NCBI GenBank assembly: GCA_023512835.1
Contig: CM042091.1
Span: forward strand, 18,803,506 to 18,867,505
Reading direction: 5' to 3'
DNA from: Taxillus chinensis
Taxonomy: Eukaryota > Streptophyta > Magnoliopsida > Santalales > Loranthaceae
DNA: 64,000 nt
Shown here: positions 9,425 through 20,214 of the stretch, piece by piece
How the letters are laid out: each line of letters opens with the position of its first letter
Numbering within the stretch: the stretch's first letter is position 1
Translations under genes and position numbers: made by a program
Notes under the pieces: model-generated
What the model was told of the DNA's origin: nothing
Seen by the model: the letters and a program-made list of their open reading frames with translations, nothing else
Databases searched by the model: none

Positions 9425-11331
9425 AAGCTTGAAGCCTTGAGGCGATTTGGGTTCGTGGAGTTCAAAGAATCACTCCAGGTAGGTGTCCTTAAACTCCTTA
9501 TCTTGATTCTGTTTTGGATCTACACGAATTTATCATGATTTATGAAATTGAGCATGAACCCTAGATTTTGGGGGAAATCCAATTCTGGGTTAGATCTAAT
9601 GGTTAAGTATAAGATCTGTGGTTAAGAACTGATTTAGATCATTGTAGAGATGTATTTCTGTGATTTTGGGGGTGTATAACTATGTATTCCATGAGGGTTG
9701 AGAAGTCAACCATGGAAATTTGGATTTAGATCTAGATTTCTGGAAATCTGAAATTTAGTGCGTGTTTCTGCTGTTATCTGTGCGATTTAAAAGCGTTCTG
9801 GATGCATTTTGAGGTAGATATCGTAGTCTGTTGCGAAGAATACATGTTTGTGTGCATCTGGGGGTTGTTGGATTGATCCAGACGAAGAACAGGCAAAAAC
9901 GACGATGAATAGTACTCTGGGCGAATTACTGGGTTGAAATAACGAAGATCCGATGTTCTGGGTTGAAGGCTCGAAGGTTCGTAGTTCATAGGGTCGTAGT
10001 TCGTAGACCCGTAGTTCGTAGTTCGTAGATCGAAGACCTGCTTCGAGTCTTCGAGGTGCGCTACGCAGCTACGAGTCGCAACTCCAGCTACGAGTCACCG
10101 AGGCGCGCTGCAGTTCCGTGCTACGAGTCACAGCTCCAACAGTGTAACTGGACACTGGACTGCGCTGGACTGGATTATTTACATTGTAACTTAAGTTACA
10201 ATGTAAATAACGAAATACCCCTCATTTGGATTCAAAGAAAAATACTAGAAAAATTAATTCTCACTCTTTCAAAATGTGAAAATTGGAATTTAGTGTAAAA
10301 TCTCAGAAAAATTCAGTTTTTCGTAGAGGTGAGTTTTTGGAAAGTGGGGTTAGACATCTCAGAAAAATCCCCAAAAATCAGATTATCATAGTTATGATAT
10401 GGAGACCCAATGCCGGGACTTTTTATTGCAAGAAAACAACTCCTATGGGTATCTCCTTCCTTAGTCAAGGAATAACGATCGACTGGTGAAGACTGGCTAC
10501 AGTTTTAAAGGGAGTGTTGTATACCTTAAGACCATATTGGTGTTGGTATGTTGGTTTGAGGGATTGGGGCTTAGGCTCTATGACTTGTTGGGTTCTCACC
10601 GTGATGCACCGATGGTGCTATTGTGGTTGACGTGGCAGGTATATGCGCCGATGGCAGGCCGTGTGGCGACTGTGGTCGGGCATATTGCGCTGTGGACAGG
10701 CTAAGGCCTAAGTGAGCCGTTGAGCTCGTGGAGCTAGGGCTGAGTGCCCTGAGCTAGGATCCCGTGGAGGATCGTGGACAAGCTGTCCTGTGTGAGCAAG
10801 CTGGGTCCTGATGTTTGTTTGCAGGCTGAGTCCTAATGATTGTGCACACTACATAGTGCACGAGTACACAGAGCATGTAGCATAGACTTGTGTGTTTGCA
10901 TGATGTGGAGTATTAGGGTCACCTAGTGAGCTTGTCGTTCACTCCTACTTGTTATTTATCCTTTTCTGGTGTGACCCGAGACTAGTGGAGGACTTTCTTC
11001 CAGGAGGATGTGCCCACTACTCTGATGTATGAGCACTATATTCTGTATTGTATTATGTGTTGTATCCCGAACATGGATCCGTGGACAGTTGTATTTGCAT
11101 ACTGTTTGTAATGTGATCTCTGTATGACTGTTTGACTTATTGTATGCATGATGATATATGGGAAAGTACATGATTACCCTTGATGTATGACTGTACAGGG
11201 TTGCATATTTGAGACAGCACCCGCGGTTTAGTCTCCATTGGTGCTAGTCACCAATCCCTTGACCTTTCGGGTGCGGGCAAGGGAAAGTCATGTTCCTAGT
11301 TTCGAGTTCCTTGGAATTTGGGGGCGTGACA
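9004..11331 (+). repeat. Right LTR of Tekay-like element
   Basis: Direct repeat of 1628-4036, complete at its 3' end (GGGGGCGTGACA). It holds a GA microsatellite (9385-9419), a short GTTCGTAG array (about 9963-10032), a 36-bp palindrome (10175-10210) and the 3' module CACCAATCCCTTGACC...GGGTGCGGGCAAGGGAAAGTCA (about 11234-11290, split here), shared with other LTRs in the window. Confidence 0.93.
10175..10210. repeat. Perfect 36-bp palindrome
   Basis: Arm TTATTTACATTGTAAC, centre TTAA, then the exact reverse complement of the arm. The orthologous place in the left LTR keeps both arms but with 17 more bases in the loop. Confidence 0.95.
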
Positions 11332-11900
11332 AGTTATTCTTATGAAAATAATAATAAAAAACTATTCACATATTAAAAGTTAAATATAAACTAAATTTTT
11401 AGAGTAATACTATTTGAACTTAAATATTTTTTCAAAACTATTGGAATATAAATATAATATTTGAATATTATTATTAGAATATAAATACAATATTCAAAAT
11501 ATTGTTTCACAACAAATAATGTTTGAAGAACATTATTAAAACATAAATAAAATGTTAAAAAAATATTTTTTGAATATTTTATTTATATTCTAAGATTATT
11601 ATTTAAACAACATGAAAAATAATTTTGTTAAGAATTTTTTTTATTTTATATGAAATAAAAAAGTATGCATAGGGAATGTTTGATTGAATGATATTTTTTT
11701 TAAAATAAGATTGTTTTTAAAAATATAATAAATTTTAAATTATTTATGAGTAATAAAAATTTATAAATTTAATTTTTTTAAAATAATTTTATTTTTTAAA
11801 AAATATATAAATTAGCCACCTACGAAATCATTTATAAACAAAACTTTGATACTATGAAGTTAAATACTTGATCAGACGCTTGCGGGCCTAATAAAAAGTA
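11332..11900. other. AT-rich intergenic DNA between retrotransposon and RGP copy 1
   Basis: Very A/T-rich with recurring AATATTATT and AAATATTTTTTGAATATTTT strings and no coding signal. It separates the Tekay-like element from the region upstream of the RGP gene. I see no terminal repeats or ends that would define another element. Confidence 0.6.
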
Positions 11901-11929
11901 AAAACGACGCCACTAAAAAGTGAGGTATT

Positions 11930-12398
11930 ATTATTATCGTAGCCCAAAAATTGAAGCTCGACACCGTACCGACGAAAAGTCGTGGGATTTGGCCCTCAAC
12001 CACTGTCCGGGCACCATGAGACACGGTCTTGCCTTTGCAGTGGACCTCAACAGCTGTCCGGGCACGACACATGCAAGCATTGTTGTCGTTGCTGCCGTTC
12101 GCTCCAGCTCCACACAGCTGGCTCGTGAAATCCGCAAATCAAATGAATCAGAATTCTATTTTATTAATTAGAAAAAAAAAAGGTATAGACACAGACATCC
12201 AGATTAAACAACCAATTCACCGACTCAGGACTCAACACAACCCCTTCAAGTCTCTCCATATATACCACCACCCCGAGAGTCTGAGACCCATTCTCATTCC
12301 ACACCCGCATTCGATCATCCAATCCTCGTACCTGGGTCTCAAACCCGGTCGTCTGTCCCTCTCTCGCCTCCTCCACCTTAGTTCTCCCGATCGCTGCG
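11930..12398 (+). promoter_or_regulatory. Upstream region, TATA box and 5' leader of RGP copy 1
   Basis: A TATA box, ATATATA, lies at about 12258-12264 in the context CTCTCCATATATACCACC, some 135 bases before the ATG, with a pyrimidine-rich leader after it. The same TATA context and leader occur before copy 2 (57869-58012). Further upstream, a CTGTCCGGGCACG string (near 12052) has a counterpart CTGTCCGAGCACG near 57207, showing the duplication reached at least about 200 bases above the TATA box. Functional elements beyond the TATA are not assigned. Confidence 0.7.
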
Positions 12399-14364
12399 AT
12401 GGCGGCGACTCCGGCGACGCCGCTGCTGAAGGACGAGCTCGACATCGTCATCCCCACGATCCGAAACCTCGACTTCCTGGAAATGTGGCGGCCGTACCTG
12501 CAGCCGTACCATCTGATCATCGTCCAGGACGGTGATCCCACGAAAACCATCAACGTCCCAGAGGGCTTCGACTACGAGCTCTACAACCGGAACGACATCA
12601 ACCGCATCCTCGGACCCAAATCCTCCTGCATCTCCTTCAAGGACTCTGCGTGTCGCTGCTTCGGCTACATGGTCTCCAAGAAGAAGTACATCTTCACAAT
12701 TGACGACGATTGCTTCGTAAGTGTGTCCATTGGTTGTTTTTGTTTTTTTTGTTTTTGCTTGGTTTTGTTGTTTTCCATGGCGGGATTTTCAGTTTTTGTG
12801 AGGGAGCTTTGGATCTGGTTCTGCATCTCCTGTTGTTTTCATGTTGTGATGTGAAGCTTTATGTTAATGATGTCGCACTTCATGATCGGCCTTCTGTTTG
12901 ACATCGATGTTAACGTGGTTTATAAATTTATGCACTATATGTATTCGACAATATGGTACATCTCTGGGCCACCATTGGTGCGTAGATTTAAGACTATTTT
13001 AGTGTTTTCCGATATTAAAACCTTGACATTAAATTTCTTGATCTGCAACACCCAATATGAATTGTAAGTCATAGTTATTCATCATTACGGACGGCAGATT
13101 TTCACGTGTCAGTTTATTTTGGTCGCGTAAATTCATTAGAGCGTAGATCTACCATGTTTTTCACGTGACTTATCATTATGTCATATTTACATCACCACTT
13201 GACATACCATGTTAATTTATGGTCCGCAAAGTCTAAAGGTGGGCCTTTGTACGATCCAGCTTTTGGGGCGTCTGAAATTGACAGGTATGTTCTGATTTGC
13301 AGGTTGCGAAAGATCCATCTGGGGATGAAATCAATGCTCTTGAGCAGCACATTAAGAATCTGTTGTGCCCATCCACCCCATTCTTCTTCAACACCCTGTA
13401 TGATCCATACAGAGAGGGCGCAGATTTTGTCCGTGGGTATCCATTCAGTCTCCGTGAGGGTGCCCCAACTGCCGTTTCTCATGGTCTCTGGCTTAACATC
13501 CCCGATTATGATGCACCCACCCAGCTTGTGAAACCTCGTGAGAGAAACACCAGGTACATTGATGTACTTTTTTTTGGTTGGGGTGCTTGTCTTTACTTAG
13601 GCGAATTGAGTATATATTTTTGTCATCGTCTTAGCTTTTTCTTATGGTCTCTATCTTAACTCCTTTTGCATTTTATTTTCAAGGTTTGTTGATGCAGTTT
13701 TGACAATACCAAAGGGAACCCTCTTCCCCATGTGTGGTATGAATCTGGCCTTCGATCGGGAGTTGATCGGCCCGGCAATGTACTTTGGACTCATGGGTGA
13801 CGGCCAGCCGATTGGGCGCTACGACGATATGTGGGCTGGATGGTGCATCAAGGTATCCTCATTTTAGCATTGCATATCACAGCCATATTTGATAAAGAGC
13901 CCCAGTCATTATTGAAGTCAAGTCTAAAGCATCTAATGTTCATGCCAAAAACTAAAATCGACAACTAGAAAAACGAATTCAAATACTGATCGACTTTATT
14001 GTGTTTGATTCAATGAGTGACTGCATTTTTTACTGTGCAGGTGATATGTGACCACTTGGGATTGGGTGTTAAGACCGGCTTGCCTTACATCTGGCACAGC
14101 AAAGCAAGTAACCCCTTTGTGAATCTGAGGAAGGAGTACAAGGGAATTTACTGGCAAGAGGATATAATCCCATTTTTCCAGGCTGCTACCCTTCCTAAGG
14201 ACTGCACCAGTGTTCAGGAATGCTACATTGAGCTCTCCAAGCAGGTGAAGGAAAAGCTTGGGAAAGTTGATGAGTACTTTATCAAGCTGGCCGATGCTAT
14301 GGTCACATGGATCGAAGCTTGGGATGAACTCAACCAGAAAGAAACTAAAGTTGCTACAAACTAG
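12399..14364 (+). CDS. RGP: UDP-arabinopyranose mutase / reversibly glycosylated polypeptide, copy 1
   Basis: Four exons: 12399-12716, 13303-13553, 13684-13852 and 14041-14364, all with GT...AG introns (586, 130 and 188 bases); the second junction splits an arginine codon. The spliced frame is 1062 bases, 353 residues, the usual RGP length. The family (GT75) interconverts UDP-arabinopyranose and UDP-arabinofuranose in the cytosol and at the Golgi surface, supplying arabinofuranose for cell-wall polysaccharides and glycoproteins. Visible landmarks: [20 protein letters not shown] at the N-terminus, the metal/nucleotide-binding IDDDC (Asp 102-104), PFSLREG with Arg157, probably the reversibly glycosylated arginine, and [18 protein letters not shown]. 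No signal peptide or membrane segment is seen. The start was chosen by family match and by conservation in copy 2. The C-terminus is [12 protein letters not shown]. It appears intact. Confidence 0.97.
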
Positions 14365-14676
14365 AAATCTTGAGTAGGGAATTGAAATGTCCTTGGTCGA
14401 TGGTTTTACATATAGTTTGATCGATTCTGTCGTGTTTAATTTATTCCCTCCGTGCTTGTTGGACGGAAACAGTATTTATTTTTCAGGTTAGACGGTGCAG
14501 TTACTGTGCTACTACCTCATTTAGAACAATAAAACACTTGCTGTTGTATTTCATTGTAGCTTAAAGTGCATTTTTGATTGGAGTATTCATTTATTTTTTG
14601 GGTTCAGTACTTGTTACTAAAATATTCTAGAAATAAAATATGACCTCCAAGGAGATTTATACAAGTGTTATATTTT
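14365..14676 (+). other. 3' flank of RGP copy 1 with polyadenylation signal
   Basis: AATAAA at 14528-14533 is a reasonable polyadenylation signal about 165 bases after the stop. The stretch TACCTCATTTAGAACAATAAAACAC and the following TTGTATTTCATTGTAGCTTAAAG (split here) resemble the copy 2 flank at 60139-60195, so the 3' untranslated region was duplicated too and has since diverged. Confidence 0.75.
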
Positions 14677-14931
14677 CTAATTCTGCTCGTGAAATAAATT
14701 GATTTTCAGGATAGATTTCAACAAAAGAAGGGTCTTAGAAATTTTCAACTCAAACGTGATTTGATGATGGGAAACGTATTCGTGATCAGTTCCCTCTATA
14801 ATATGCAGTCTGTGGTTAGGTATGTAATTGGCAAACTCGAAGGCATCTACAACTGGTACAGTTTCGTCCATAGAGCCATGAACAGTCAAAACCCTGTCCG
14901 TAACAGCCACAGCATGTAAATAAAATGCCAC
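14677..14931 (-). pseudogene. Alpha/beta-hydrolase C-terminal exon remnant
   Basis: On the minus strand the frame reads DRVLTVHGSMDETVPVVDAF and then IIEGTDHEYVSHHQ. This is the C-terminal part of the serine-hydrolase alpha/beta fold, with the late Asp (in HGSMDETVP) and the catalytic His (in GTDHEYVSHH) positions. A splice-acceptor-like ACGGACAG precedes GGTTTTGACTG on that strand, so it looks like one exon. No nucleophile-elbow exon (G-x-S-x-G) was found nearby and the frame after SHHQ runs into low-similarity sequence. It is either the last exon of a broken neighbouring gene or a captured fragment. Nothing comparable was seen downstream of RGP copy 2. Confidence 0.75.
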
Positions 14932-15066
14932 TGCCTTTTAAAGGATATCAAAGAAAATAAAGATGCCAGTTATGCCATGCATTATGGAGGCAAGACAAAA
15001 TAAAAATTATGCGAACATTTATTTCACAAAGGCGAAAATAATTTGGGAATAACTGAGTAATTACAA
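14932..15066. other. Short spacer, nothing recognised
   Basis: A/T-rich sequence between the hydrolase exon remnant and the copia gag remnant, with no recognisable feature. Confidence 0.5.
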
Positions 15067-15619
15067 ACCTTCTTGTACCGTAGTAAATGTTCTTGTGGAG
15101 GTGTTAAGAATCTTAATGATCATTGCCAGATGGAGTATGTGATGTCTTTTCTAATGAGTTTGAATGATTCTTTTGCACAAGTTCATGGTCGGCTTTTAGT
15201 AATGGACCCAATACCTTCTATTAATCGAGTTTTTTTCCTTAATTGTTCAAGAGGATCAACAAAGAAAGTTAGTGGATATAGTCACATCATCAAACATTGT
15301 GGCTTTTACAATGAAAATGGATGGTACTAAAATTGTGGAGCCTTCTCATCAACTTTCACATATTCATAAATTTCAGAAGAAGGAAAAACCTTATTGTATG
15401 CATTGTAAACTTCGTGGGCATACTATGAATAATTCATACAAAATTCATGGATATCCTTTTGGGTATAAAACTAAGTCTCAAAATTCTGGCACTACAATAT
15501 ATCAAGTATCTACTTCGCAATATACACCTGAACCTACTAATCTCGTAACTGATAGTGATCTTTCTAGTGATGTATTTGCCAGTATGGATAAATTTGTTCA
15601 AAAATTAAACTTAGGCCAA
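15067..15619 (+). pseudogene. Ty1-copia gag remnant
   Basis: The first frame contains CSCGGVKNLND, EYVMSFLMSLNDSFAQVHGR and LLVMDPIPSINRVFFL, the hallmark C-terminal gag region of many plant copia elements. After a frameshift near 15270 the second frame has CMHCKLRGHTMNNSYKIHGY, the zinc-knuckle region in which the third cysteine expected before YK has become serine. The 5' half of gag is missing and the 3' end is cut by the Tat-like element at 15620. The flank on the far side (38134 on) begins TCCAATATCATCTG, compatible with interrupted gag codons. The matching pol may be the remnant at 50343-53755, by inference only. Confidence 0.85.
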
Positions 15620-18062
15620 TATTGGATCCCATTTTGTCCGGGTTGGACATATTTTGTCAACCTTAATTTTCTTCTATGCTACCTCCGCTTTCCGTAAAAT
15701 TTTCTAGGACGACGGAGTCGTGACTGTTGAGCTGTAAATGCCCGATTTTAAGGATTTATTCAGAAAGGATTTCAAATGCCAAAGAGTCCGTCCCGGGCGA
15801 TAGAAAATCAATTTGAGGATCAACGCCTTCGACCGCACTCGATTTCGAGGTCAAACAAAGGAGTTATAGTCAAAATAGCGTTCAGACCGCTAATAACGGT
15901 CAAACAATAATTGACTTTCAAAACGACAATTCAGATTAGGTCACGAACCTCATTTTCCTATTTTACTCGTTCTGAGAATTTTGATATATATGTTGCATAT
16001 TTTAACTCCCGAAACATTTTCAAAAAAATAAAAAATAAAAAATTATATGTTTTCCAGTGATAAAACAGTTTCGGCACGCGCAGTACAGGCTTGCGCGAAA
16101 ATAAAATTATTTTTAAATAAAAATTACATGGGGATGCTCATCACGACGCCCCGAGTCCAAAAATATTTTTTTTGAGATTTAGTGAAATTCAGATCGACTT
16201 ACCGATCCCAAAACTTAAAAACATCAGTTAAAAAATACCCCATTGAAAAAATCAGAAACCCTAGCCGCCATCTCTTTCTTTTTCCCGCCTACCCCTGTCC
16301 ACATGTCATCTCCTCATTAGCCTAAGGATAAAACAAATTAAAAAGCAAATAAGAAAATGAGAAAGCAAAAGCAAAAAGAAAAATAAAAAAACAAAAAAAC
16401 AGCATATTCTCCAGCCTTATCCCATTGCGTCGTCTTTCTCTCTCTCTCTCTCTCCATCACGTCGTCTTCCTCACCTCCACGCCGGACAGCTACTCTAGCC
16501 ATCATACAGCTACTTTCTTTTCTCCCTCTTTCCCGGCCAACCTCCTCCACGCCAGCCACGCCTCGCCCCCATACCTCCTTTTCTCTCTCTCGGACGAACC
16601 AAACCCAAGCCAAATCGGGTCCTCATACATCATACCCTGCCATAGCTGCCGCCCTCAAGAATCCTTGAACCCTAGATCCTCTATAAAACCCCTCTCCCCT
16701 CTCAATTCGTGGGTGGGCTCTCTCTCCCTTCAAAATTCGAAAGAAAAACACAAAACACCCAATCTTCATCCTTCTTCTGTCTCCTCCCACCAAGAGCCCC
16801 GCTCCCCTGGCCGGAAATCATCCCGCTGGCCGGTGTGGAGTGTCCCTGGTCCGCTCCCACGAAGCACCACCTCTCCAATCAACAATCCGAAAAATACACG
16901 CAAAGCCTTCCTCTTTCTTCTCTTCCACCGATTCCGCGAAAACTCCCTTCCCTTAATGCCGAACCTAGGGGGTCCCTGTTGATGATTCCAATCGCAGCAC
17001 ACACCGACCCCCACAACACAGCCAAACCAGCCAGACCCGATTGCTCCAACAACAGCACGCTCTAGCTTTCCTGACAGCAATATTAACAGATCTGACGCTC
17101 CGAGCTCATGCCACTATCATCATCGCTGTCACCGCCGGCCACTACCTCTCATCACCCCCACCCTTTTGCTCTGCTCATGGCTACAGCGCTGACGACCCCA
17201 ATCACAACACGCACCAACCCCACAACGTAGCCACACTAGCTCAGCAACATAACAGATCTGCCGCTCCAAGCTCACACTGTTGCATCGTGCCTCTCCACCG
17301 CCCACTGACCGTCTAAGGAAGCCAGGGGAAGGTGCTCTGGTTCGTGGACTTGGTTAATTTTTTTTAATTCATTCATACATATGAGATGCCTATTGACTTC
17401 TTGCATTTTTGTTTGATTTATGGATAACTGGTTCTCTCCTATGCCTGTTGTTTGGTGAAATGGCTCACGTTGGTGTTAGTTGTTTGATTTATGTTGGTCT
17501 TGGCTGTTTGATAATTAGATAATTAATTGACTGTTTGATTTGCGTTGTTTTATTTGGCCATGTTTTCAATTGGCGTTTGTGTTAGTTTGTCAGTTTACGT
17601 TGGTATTGGAGTTTTGGGTATATGTTTTTTTGTATGATTTGTCATTAGTTTGTGTTGTTTTGTTATATGTTGGTTTGTCTGTTGCTGTATTTTTATTATT
17701 TTTTTGGTCATGTCTTTGTCTCCTATTTCTTGTAAGCCACGCTATAAAAAAATTCAGACCCTGATGCTATGATGCCTATAACGTTGTTTTGGCATGATTT
17801 CACTCCTGTGTAGTGTTTGGTTTGCAAGTGTGTATCTACATTAGCTGTATTTTCTCAGTGGTGGAAAAATAAAATAAAATACAACAACAATAATAAAAAC
17901 CAAACAAACAAAGAACGCCTGATGTCTGTTGCACCTTGGCTGTGGTGTTTTGACATGCAATTTTTTTCTTTCCCGTGTAGTGTTTCTTTGTTTTGCATAG
18001 TGTTTGTTAGCTGTTATGTTTTGCTAGTGTTTCATGCATGCAAACCTTTCTAAATAGAATAA

Positions 18063-18494
18063 AATCAGTGCAGAAAAATCATCAACTTAGTGTAGAAAGA
18101 AAAATAGAAAACTGATGCAGAATAGTCCAACAAAAACAAAAAAAATCAGTGCAGAGAAACTAGAAAACCAGTGCAGAAAAATCAGCAACTTAGTGCAGAA
18201 AAAAAACAGAAAACTGATGCAGAAAAACCATAAAATTAATGCAGAGAAAAATAGAAAACCAGTGCAGAAAAAAAACATAAAACCAATAAAAAACTAGAAA
18301 ATTAGTGCAGAAAAAAAAGCATAAAACCAGTAAAAAAACCCAAAAAATTAGTGTAGAGATTTTTTCTTAAAAAACCAGAAAATTAGTGCAGAAAAAAAAA
18401 ACAGAAAACCAGTGCAGAAAATCCAGAATATTAGTGTAGGAAAAACCAGAAAAAATCAGTGCAGAAAAAAAAATTAAAAATCTAGTACAGCAAA

Positions 18495-18500
<6 letters not shown>
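18063..18500 (+). repeat. A-rich CAGTGCAGAAAA minisatellite in left LTR
   Basis: Degenerate 16-20-base units such as AAACCAGTGCAGAAAA and AAACTGATGCAGAAAA, more than 15 of them. The same array is in the right LTR (33474-33905) with a slightly different unit count and order. Confidence 0.9.
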
Positions 18501-18526
<26 letters not shown>

Positions 18527-19039
18527 TTCCTCCAACGCTTGTTACTATCACTTGTTTTGCATCCAGTGCATGTACAAAAACTAGTCTTTCTTTGCTTATC
18601 AATGTCTTACTAGTGCAATATTTGTCTTTTTTTGTTGCGTGCTTATTAATGTTTTACATATGCTTTTTTTTATTATTTGGGTTACGTAGTCTTTTAATTA
18701 TTCGTTTTGTTTCGTTGTTCTCTTTCCTCTCTATGGGCCATAGGAAAACTGTTAGTATTGGCCATTACAACTCATGTAGTTTTGGGACTCTTACCCTATA
18801 CTGTTGTAATTTGTAAACTAAACATTAGTGAAAAAAAAGAGCAAAAAGAAGGGAGAGAAAGAGAGAAAAAAAAGGAGAGTGAGTTTTTTTTTGGTGTCAC
18901 AATCACACGCAATACTGTGTTTGTCTTATTTATTTTGAACCCTTTTTTATGATTATTATTTTTCTTCTCTTCACAAAAAACTTTTTAATTAAATACATTA
19001 AAAAAACATTCCTAAAAATGTGTTTGTAAAAAAAAACAA

Positions 19040-19690
19040 ACAAATGTTTTCTTTAAAAAAACCAAAACAAAAAAAAAAATGTTTCCAAACAAGTCCAAAA
19101 AAAAAAAACAAAAAGGTTGTTTTTTAAACAAGCAAACAAAAAATGTTTTTCACTTGTCATTTGGTTTTCTTTAGTGCTTCTTAGCTTTCCTTCTTTTTGT
19201 CCCTTTGAAATATAAAAAAAAAAAAACAAAATAAAGCAAAACAAAACAAAATGTTTCCAAACAAGTCAAAAAAAGGGGAAAGGTTGTTTTCTAAACAAGC
19301 AAACAAAAAAATGTTTTTCACTTGTCATTTGATTTTCTTTAGTATTTCTTGGCTTTTGTTCTTTTTGTCCCTTTGAAATATAAAAAAAAACAAAAAAACA
19401 AAAATTAGCATTTAACCTAGAAATAAAACTTTGAGATAACTTAGGTATAATTAAAAAAACAAAACAAAATAAAACAAAAAAAAAAACGAAAACAAAACAA
19501 AAAAAAACCTTTCTCCATGTAAAACAAAAAAACAAAACAAAAATTAGCATTCAACCTAGAAATAAAACTTTGAGATAACTTAGGTATAATTTGAAAAAAA
19601 AAACAAAATAAAAACAAAACAAAAAAACCTTTCTCCATTTAAAACAAAAAAACAAAAACAAAAAAAAACAAAAACAAAAAACAAAAACCT
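19040..19690 (+). repeat. Two successive tandem duplications in left LTR
   Basis: First, a ~180-base unit with GTTTCCAAACAAGTC...CACTTGTCATTTG...GTCCCTTTGAAATATA occurs twice (from about 19080 and 19252). Then a ~115-base unit with ATTAGCATTTAACCTAG...GATAACTTAGGTATAATT occurs twice (from about 19406 and 19543). Both pairs are present in the right LTR (34500-35100), so they predate insertion. Confidence 0.85.
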
Positions 19691-20195
19691 TTTCAAACAC
19701 CTGTTTCTTAACACTTGGATTTTTTTTTTGCTTTTCATAAACTCCTATTAATTTTTATCCTTAGAATTATTGTAGTATTTTGTTTAAAGCATTAACATAT
19801 GACTTACAACTTGTAGACTTTTTATTAGAGTCTCCCTTTAGAGACCTAGGGTAAATTAAATTTAATTGTAACTTCAACAAACAACTTAGAAAAATAAAGA
19901 GTAGAACTTATCACTTTTAGACTATTTAAAAGATAGCGGGTAAACTAAGTTAGAAACCTCCGACTCTTAAGATAGGTACCGAAAGGGCGTTATGAGGGTG
20001 CTAATCCTTCCCCATGCGTAACAAACTCCCGAGCCTATCCCTAAGCGGCATAAATGATTTCCTTTTAGGTGATCAATCACACTCCAAAAATGGTTGGTGG
20101 CGACTCTGTTTATTTCATCACCCTTCGGATGAAGGACGGGGGGGGGGACACCCCAAAAGCGGTTTCCCTCCCGGACGGAATCCGGTGATGACAGC

Positions 20196-20214
20196 TGGCG
20201 ACTTTGCTGGGGAC
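20196..20214 (+). promoter_or_regulatory. Putative primer-binding site of Tat-like element
   Basis: TGGCGACTTTGCTGGGGAC begins two bases after the LTR end. It has the look of the tRNA-complementary sites of Tat/Ogre elements (often assigned to tRNA-Arg). I could not test the pairing with a tRNA, so the tRNA identity is uncertain. Confidence 0.7.

Larger units (their letters stand above)
1628..11331 (+). mobile_element. Decayed Tekay-like Ty3-gypsy (chromovirus) LTR retrotransposon
   Basis: Two direct LTRs (1628-4036 and 9004-11331) flank a gag-protease-RT-RNase H-integrase order with a chromodomain-like tail, the layout of the plant Tekay/Del chromoviruses. The 5-bp flanks, AATTA on the left and AGTTA on the right, match at four of five positions and are a plausible target duplication. 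The LTR start has decayed from TG (TA on the left, AG on the right); the right LTR keeps the ...GGGGGCGTGACA end. Every coding domain has stops or frameshifts, gag has lost its core, and the primer-binding site next to the left LTR is deleted, so it cannot be autonomous. Confidence 0.9.
15620..20193 (+). repeat. Left LTR of Tat-like element (4.57 kb)
   Basis: Starts TATTGGATCCCATTTTGTC (TG decayed to TA; the right LTR keeps TGTTGGACC) and ends GGTGATGACA. It contains a telobox AAACCCTA (16256-16263), a CT-rich leader, a partly duplicated block (about 16995-17110 versus 17195-17290), an A-rich minisatellite, two kinds of tandem repeat, and near the 3' end GGTACCGAAAGGGCGTTATG...GGTGCTAATCCTTCCCC, a sequence I associate with LTR ends of this lineage. 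Open frames across the A-rich parts are not genes. Confidence 0.92.

Noticed and set aside
12164..12553. Minus-strand frame over the RGP copy 1 exon 1
   Set aside because: It is the reverse of a GC-rich conserved exon; the same shadow occurs at copy 2 (57739-58167).
16256..16263. Telomeric repeat or relic of a chromosome end
   Set aside because: Only single AAACCCTA copies occur; there is no tandem AAACCCT array.
16425..17316. Open frames of 90-185 codons in the CT-rich part of the Tat-like LTR
   Set aside because: Serine/proline-rich low-complexity translation of a pyrimidine-rich leader, absent from the right LTR through deletion, with no domain.
18087..19640. Several F/S/L/K-rich open frames in the Tat-like left LTR
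   Set aside because: They are A-rich or T-rich repeat arrays read in frame; the same happens in the right LTR (33498-35143).
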